From the NCBI GenBank assembly GCA_003243255.1, contig QFQM01000022.1:1-37945 (forward strand): a stretch of DNA of 37,945 nucleotides, in the 5' to 3' direction. The DNA comes from Flavobacterium psychrophilum (GTDB lineage Bacteria > Bacteroidota > Bacteroidia > Flavobacteriales > Flavobacteriaceae). The position numbers were made by a program, and so were the translations under genes. Below, piece by piece: positions 33,921 through 37,945 of the stretch (position 1 is its first letter; the number at the start of each line of letters is the position of its first letter). Under the pieces are notes generated by a model. It was not told where the DNA came from. It searched no databases and worked only from the letters and a program-made list of their open reading frames with translations.

Positions 33921-36365
33921 ATGGCTAAAGAAATTATACTTCCCGAAATTGTACATATCGCAAAACAAATTGCTAAGGATAACCTTAATGCAAAATGTTC
34001 TCCCGGGCACTTGATTAAAGCGCTGCTGAACAGGCAGTTTACATTTATAAAAGAACTTGATTCAGCCGGTATCGATGTTTTTTACCTGGAAGAATGGGCT
34101 GATATCAGGATTGGAGAATATACTAAAGCTTCACGTCCGGTAGATGATCCCGAAACAGACAGTGGTGTAAACACTGTTATTGAAGAGGCAGAATCTGTCG
34201 CTTCTAAAAGTGGAGCCGAAGTAAATTTTATAGACATCCTTATTGCGCTGGTTACTCCGGGGGTAGGCTTTTCACACGATCAGCTAAAATCGCTTCCGTT
34301 AACACCGCAAGAGGTCCAGGCTTCTTTTGGTATCAGTGATAAACCGGGGGCTGCGAAAACTCCTGTATCACAAAAAAGTACTATTAATGCAGGAACATCT
34401 TCGTTAGAGAAATTCTGCATTGATAAAATAAGAGAACTTCAGGGAAAGGAATTTATACCCATCATTGGACGTGATAAAGAACTAAAAACCATAACCGAAG
34501 TCCTTAACCGTAAACTCAAACCGCATATTATAGTAACCGGAGACAGTGGTGTTGGAAAATCTACACTGATAGAAGGTTTTTTTCATAAAATTGCCAACAA
34601 AGCCGTTCTGGATATATTTCATGATGCCACGGTTTTTGAGATCAATATAGGGGCTTTATTTGCAGGTGCTTCCTACAAAGGAGAAGTTGAAGACAGACTA
34701 CAGAAAATATTCAACGAGATAAGGCAGTATGACAAACCTATAGTATTCATTGATGACATTCATGAACTATTCGATTCGAATCAGGGATCGGGTATTGCCA
34801 GCATCGTAAAATCAGAACTTTCAAAAGGCGACATTACATTTATAGGCGCTACCACTACAGACAGGTTCAGGAAAACACTTGGTAAAGATGATGCGCTTTC
34901 CAGAAGGTTTGAAACGCTTGAGATACATGAGCCAAATGCAGACCTTGCCCTTAAAATGGTTAAAAATGTTATTGAACATTATCAGTCACATCATGATTTT
35001 ACAATTGATGATGAAGGGTTGAGCGAATCGATAAGGCTTTCTAAAAGATACCTGAAGGAGAAATCATTACCTGATTCTGCACTGGATCTTATCGACAGAA
35101 CTATGTCGTCACTGAAAGTTGCCAGGGAAATGACACGAAAAGAACTCCCTTTGTTTAAGCAACAATTACAGGCACTTCAGAATAATGCTGATGAAGACAG
35201 GGAAGAAAGATTGGCCGACCTTCATTTGGAAATTCACGGAAAAACCGGAAGCCTTTTCATCGAGGGAGATGAAAGCGGAGCAGAAGATCAGGATATAGTC
35301 GGAAAAATAGAACTATTGCTTGAAAAGCTTGAGCAGTTGGACTCAAACGAAAATATAGTGCTACCTGCACATCTTTCTATAATTGTTTCGGGCATTACCG
35401 GCATTCCTGCAGGCAAAGTAAAATCTGATGAACGTGAACGCCTGCTCGACATTGAAAACACTTTAAAAAAACGTGTAATCGGTCAGGATCATGCGGTAAA
35501 AGTGGTTGCCGATGCCATATTGGAATCCCGTTCCGGACTCACAAAACCCGGGCAGCCTATAGGCTCATTCTTCTTCTTAGGGCCTACAGGTACTGGTAAG
35601 ACAGAGTTGGCAAAATCGTTAGCCGATTTCCTTTTTGGAGACGAAAGTGCAATCATTCGTTTCGATATGTCTGAATTTAAGGAAGAACATTCCGCAGCCC
35701 TGCTATATGGTGCTCCTCCGGGATACGTAGGATATGAAGAAGGTGGACTTTTGGTAAACAAGATCAGGCAGCAGCCCTACTCTATCGTACTATTTGACGA
35801 GATTGAAAAGGCACATAAGTCGGTTTTTGATGTATTTCTTCAAATCCTTGATGAAGGTAAACTTCATGACAGACTTGGTAAAGAAGGTGATTTTTCTAAT
35901 GCTGTGATATTGTTTACATCTAACATAGGATCAGACTTTATCGTAAAATCTTTTGGAGAAGATATAATCCCTGAATCAAATGACCTCATCAAAATAATGA
36001 GTAATTATTTCAGGCCTGAATTTTTAGGACGTCTTACCGAAATAATACCTTTCGCACCGATAAGTGCGAAAAGTGTTGCCAGAATTTTTGATATTCATCT
36101 TAAAAAAGAACTGCTTCAACTTCTTGAAAAACTGGATATAACTCTTGAAATTGACGAAGCTGATAAAGAACAGATCGCTTTGAAAGGCTTTAGTCCTGAA
36201 TATGGTGCAAGGCCTATTAAAGGCATCATCCGAAATCAGTTAAAGAGACCTTTATCGCGTATGATCATTTCTAACGAGTTGAAAAAAGGCGATACCCTGA
36301 AAGTAAGCCTTGATGATAACGGAGCTATAAAATTTGTGAAGGAACATGAAGGATCTTTATTATAA
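33921..36365 (+). CDS. tssH: AAA+ ATPase ClpV (TssH)
   Basis: An 814-residue Hsp100 ATPase that disassembles contracted TssB/C sheaths. The N-terminal Clp-N domain spans ~1-140. The first AAA+ module has Walker A GDSGVGKST (~207) and Walker B IVFIDDIHELF (~274). The second has GPTGTGKTELAK (~554), SEFKEEHSAALLYGAPPGYVGYEEGG and IVLFDEIEKAH (~622), and a C-terminal D2-small domain with FSPEYGARPIKGIIR. Both modules look intact. Its end overlaps tssE by 20 bases. Confidence 0.95.
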   Translation: MAKEIILPEIVHIAKQIAKDNLNAKCSPGHLIKALLNRQFTFIKELDSAGIDVFYLEEWADIRIGEYTKASRPVDDPETDSGVNTVIEEAESVASKSGAEVNFIDILIALVTPGVGFSHDQLKSLPLTPQEVQASFGISDKPGAAKTPVSQKSTINAGTSSLEKFCIDKIRELQGKEFIPIIGRDKELKTITEVLNRKLKPHIIVTGDSGVGKSTLIEGFFHKIANKAVLDIFHDATVFEINIGALFAGASYKGEVEDRLQKIFNEIRQYDKPIVFIDDIHELFDSNQGSGIASIVKSELSKGDITFIGATTTDRFRKTLGKDDALSRRFETLEIHEPNADLALKMVKNVIEHYQSHHDFTIDDEGLSESIRLSKRYLKEKSLPDSALDLIDRTMSSLKVAREMTRKELPLFKQQLQALQNNADEDREERLADLHLEIHGKTGSLFIEGDESGAEDQDIVGKIELLLEKLEQLDSNENIVLPAHLSIIVSGITGIPAGKVKSDERERLLDIENTLKKRVIGQDHAVKVVADAILESRSGLTKPGQPIGSFFFLGPTGTGKTELAKSLADFLFGDESAIIRFDMSEFKEEHSAALLYGAPPGYVGYEEGGLLVNKIRQQPYSIVLFDEIEKAHKSVFDVFLQILDEGKLHDRLGKEGDFSNAVILFTSNIGSDFIVKSFGEDIIPESNDLIKIMSNYFRPEFLGRLTEIIPFAPISAKSVARIFDIHLKKELLQLLEKLDITLEIDEADKEQIALKGFSPEYGARPIKGIIRNQLKRPLSRMIISNELKKGDTLKVSLDDNGAIKFVKEHEGSLL

Positions 36366-36777
36366 AATACCGCTAAACTTTAAAAAGCTTACACAGGGAG
36401 CAGATATACCAAAGGTCACGATTGAAGAATCGCTTGCTCAGTATATCTCGTTGGTTATTACTACCATATTTGGCGAATATAAATATGACGACAATTTCGG
36501 AACCATCATCTGGGAAACCGATTTTAACCTGCTGGCAAACGTCAACCAGCTAAAAGACATGATTAAGGATTCGGTTTTTGAAAAGGTAAGGGATTATGAA
36601 AAAAGGCTTACCGTTACCGATGTTACGCTCGGTATCAGCGAAGATACTGTTAGTTATGCCACTAACATCCGGGTAAAGAAGAGGCTTGATATTGTTGTAT
36701 ACGGAATTATAAAAAAAACAAACCAGCCTTATTACTACAAGAGCTCTTACTTTTTAGCCCCGTTTTCTTTTAAATAA
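36346..36777 (+). CDS. tssE: T6SS baseplate protein TssE (gp25-like)
   Basis: A 143-residue gp25-family baseplate protein that helps start sheath assembly. Landmarks: a paired region IEESLAQYISLVITTIFGEYKYDDNFGTIIWETDF (~27-61), with the conserved Glu of the family near the end of the first helix and a late beta-hairpin (LTVTDVTLGISED). It starts within the clpV 3' end and is followed after eight bases by tssF. Confidence 0.93.
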   Translation: MKDLYYKIPLNFKKLTQGADIPKVTIEESLAQYISLVITTIFGEYKYDDNFGTIIWETDFNLLANVNQLKDMIKDSVFEKVRDYEKRLTVTDVTLGISEDTVSYATNIRVKKRLDIVVYGIIKKTNQPYYYKSSYFLAPFSFK

Positions 36778-36785
36778 TTAATGCT

Positions 36786-37945
36786 ATGAACCAGTTATCT
36801 AAAGACCAAATAAAAGAGCGTTTGCTAAAGCGTGCTGCCAAACAATGGGGTTACTCTGACATTGAGCTTGAAAACGTTTTTGACCCTATAGTAAACCTTC
36901 TTTTTGATGTTTGCGCAAAAGAACTAGAAAAGATAGCAGGCGAAATATATTCAAGCCGAAGGAGAATGACCGAACGGCTGATCGATATACTTACCCCTAC
37001 CGCTGCAACAAAAGCTACCCCGGCGAGGGGTATTGCAAGGGCATATCCGGTAGAGAACGAAGTGACGCTTAACGACCATCACCAGTTTTACTATCAGAGA
37101 AAAGAAACCAATCCCTATAACCCTACCGAAACAAACATAAAAAACTACTTTTTCGGACCAACTATCCCACTAAAGCTCACGCGAAATAAGCTCAGGTATG
37201 TCATACTTCCTAACGGAGTACAGGAAATTCAGCGCGAACAATTCAGGGAAGTGATAAACAGTAATGATTTTATTCAACTTACAAAGGCTTTAATACGTTA
37301 TCATTATTCGGAGTGGATTTATAATGAGGAATTCGGAGGTGACCATTATTGCTCCTTACTTTTTTCTGATGAGAGTCTATTTTTTAATGTAGATAGATTT
37401 AATCCTGCAGTTCTTGATGAGCTTTCAGATAGGATTTATTTGTTTGGTGGCAGTTATGATTCTTATCAATCCGGAGTTTCCTTATTTTCAGGATACTATG
37501 ATACATACAAGCTCCCATTGTTAGAATCAATAAAAACTGACTTAGATTCTTCGATTCTGAAAATTGAAAGACAACTGTTGGTGGAGAATTACTTTCAATA
37601 TGAAGCTGAGATTTCAAAACTGCTTTCCCTATATGTCAATTCTTGCCAAATGACAATAAAAAAAGATTCTGAATTTTTTAGAGCAAGAATAGGCTATCAG
37701 CATGAAGAAAGAGTTCATTATAATTCAAAGGTAGAAACAAAAACTATATATATTCCATATTCCGGTGATAAGATAGGCGCGCCGCCCCCAAATATCGTCG
37801 GTACAGGAAGAATCAATAGACCAGGCGTTTCCTATCTTTATTGTGCAACAGACGAGTATACTGCAATTTCAGAAATAAGACCCCATCCGGGAGATGTTGT
37901 TTCAATTGGAAAATTTATTGTAGATAAAGATTTGAAGATTTTCGA
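36786..37945 (+). CDS. tssF: TssF N-terminus joined in frame to a RES-domain protein (runs off the window)
   Basis: One open frame from ATG 36786 to the window end (386 full codons). Residues 1 to ~144 are TssF: ELENVFDPIVNLLFDV, CAKELEKIAGEIYSSRRRM, ILTPTAATKATPARG, and a start towards its next strand (LRYVILPNG). From about 145 the sequence changes to a RES-family protein. An N-terminal helical part with IRYHYSEWIYNEEFGG resembles HEPN/RES N-terminal domains; the RES domain follows, with FFRARIGY, IGAPPP, GRINRPGVSYLYCA and TAISEIRP, which supply the Arg and Glu of the R-E-S triad (the Ser would lie outside). RES domains degrade or phosphorylate NAD. TssF should be ~600 residues, so it is truncated. 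Base composition also drops: hand counts give 23/60 and 33/60 G+C in two TssF lines against 17/60 and 19/60 in two RES lines. Confidence 0.8.
   Translation, partial: MNQLSKDQIKERLLKRAAKQWGYSDIELENVFDPIVNLLFDVCAKELEKIAGEIYSSRRRMTERLIDILTPTAATKATPARGIARAYPVENEVTLNDHHQFYYQRKETNPYNPTETNIKNYFFGPTIPLKLTRNKLRYVILPNGVQEIQREQFREVINSNDFIQLTKALIRYHYSEWIYNEEFGGDHYCSLLFSDESLFFNVDRFNPAVLDELSDRIYLFGGSYDSYQSGVSLFSGYYDTYKLPLLESIKTDLDSSILKIERQLLVENYFQYEAEISKLLSLYVNSCQMTIKKDSEFFRARIGYQHEERVHYNSKVETKTIYIPYSGDKIGAPPPNIVGTGRINRPGVSYLYCATDEYTAISEIRPHPGDVVSIGKFIVDKDLKIF

Noticed and set aside
37769..37790. GGCGCGCC (an eight-base restriction site) in the RES region, suggesting a cloning scar
   Set aside because: It falls within IGAPPP, a natural conserved RES segment, so the bases are explained by codons; no vector sequence is next to it.
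36786..37945. The tssF-RES join as a simple frameshift or sequencing indel
   Set aside because: The frame stays open on both sides and the two halves belong to unrelated families; an indel cannot create this.
1..37945. Insertion sequences, CRISPR repeats or tRNA-flanked integration site
   Set aside because: No transposase or integrase gene, spaced palindromic repeats, or tRNA-like sequence was seen on either strand.

Overview
The window reads as the chromosome of a flavobacterium (Bacteroidota, probably Flavobacterium or a close relative). The evidence is AT-rich coding DNA with almost no Shine-Dalgarno sites, a Bacteroidota-type cold-shock gene pair, lipoproteins with relaxed lipoboxes, and above all a type VI secretion locus of subtype iii (T6SSiii), which is confined to Bacteroidota. 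No rRNA, tRNA, CRISPR array or transposase was seen.

Left part (1-15143), housekeeping and stress genes. It holds a cold-shock pair (30-493), an unrecognised 95-residue gene, and a Crp/Fnr-family regulator (1377-1955) followed by a secreted alpha/beta hydrolase. Next is a minus-strand envelope operon YceI - porin - YceI (5423 to 3013). Divergent from it is a plus-strand operon nadA-nadB-nrdD-glycyl-radical peptide-nrdG (5764-11155), making quinolinate for NAD and deoxynucleotides without oxygen. Three FNR-like boxes (ATGAY-N4-RTCAW) lie in front of the hydrolase gene and between the two divergent operons, and the regulator has an FNR-type recognition helix, so an oxygen- or redox-linked regulon is likely. 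A methionine sulfoxide reductase operon (msrBA fusion, second MsrA, luciferase-like flavin oxidoreductase) and a membrane-anchored SDR follow.

Right part (15176-37945), the T6SSiii locus, arranged as two divergent operons around an AT-rich promoter region (29538-29842). The minus-strand operon encodes a PKD-domain membrane protein, sheath TssB/TssC, tube protein TssD (Hcp) and a second Hcp. It then carries a cargo region: a polymorphic-toxin-23-like protein, a lipoprotein, a TPR protein, VgrG, a caspase-like cysteine-peptidase candidate, another lipoprotein-like gene, two unknown genes, a PAAR-like (DUF4280) tip protein, a two-enzyme peptidoglycan hydrolase effector, and two paralogous candidate immunity genes. 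The plus-strand operon encodes an NlpC/P60-like lipoprotein, TssG, TssN, TssK, TssO, ClpV (TssH), TssE and the first part of TssF. No TssJ, TssL or TssM homologue is present, as expected for subtype iii. TssR and a certain TssQ are not in the window.

Most notable points: (1) tssF is interrupted near codon 145 and continues in the same frame into an AT-rich RES-domain (NAD-targeting toxin family) sequence up to the window edge; (2) the peptidoglycan-hydrolase effector has an ochre stop at codon 5, while the frame beyond it still encodes what looks like its true N-terminus; (3) the NrdD glycyl-radical motif lies on a separate overlapping 53-residue ORF; (4) NadB stops where its conserved C-terminal motif should begin; (5) a putative caspase-like effector family sits directly behind VgrG.
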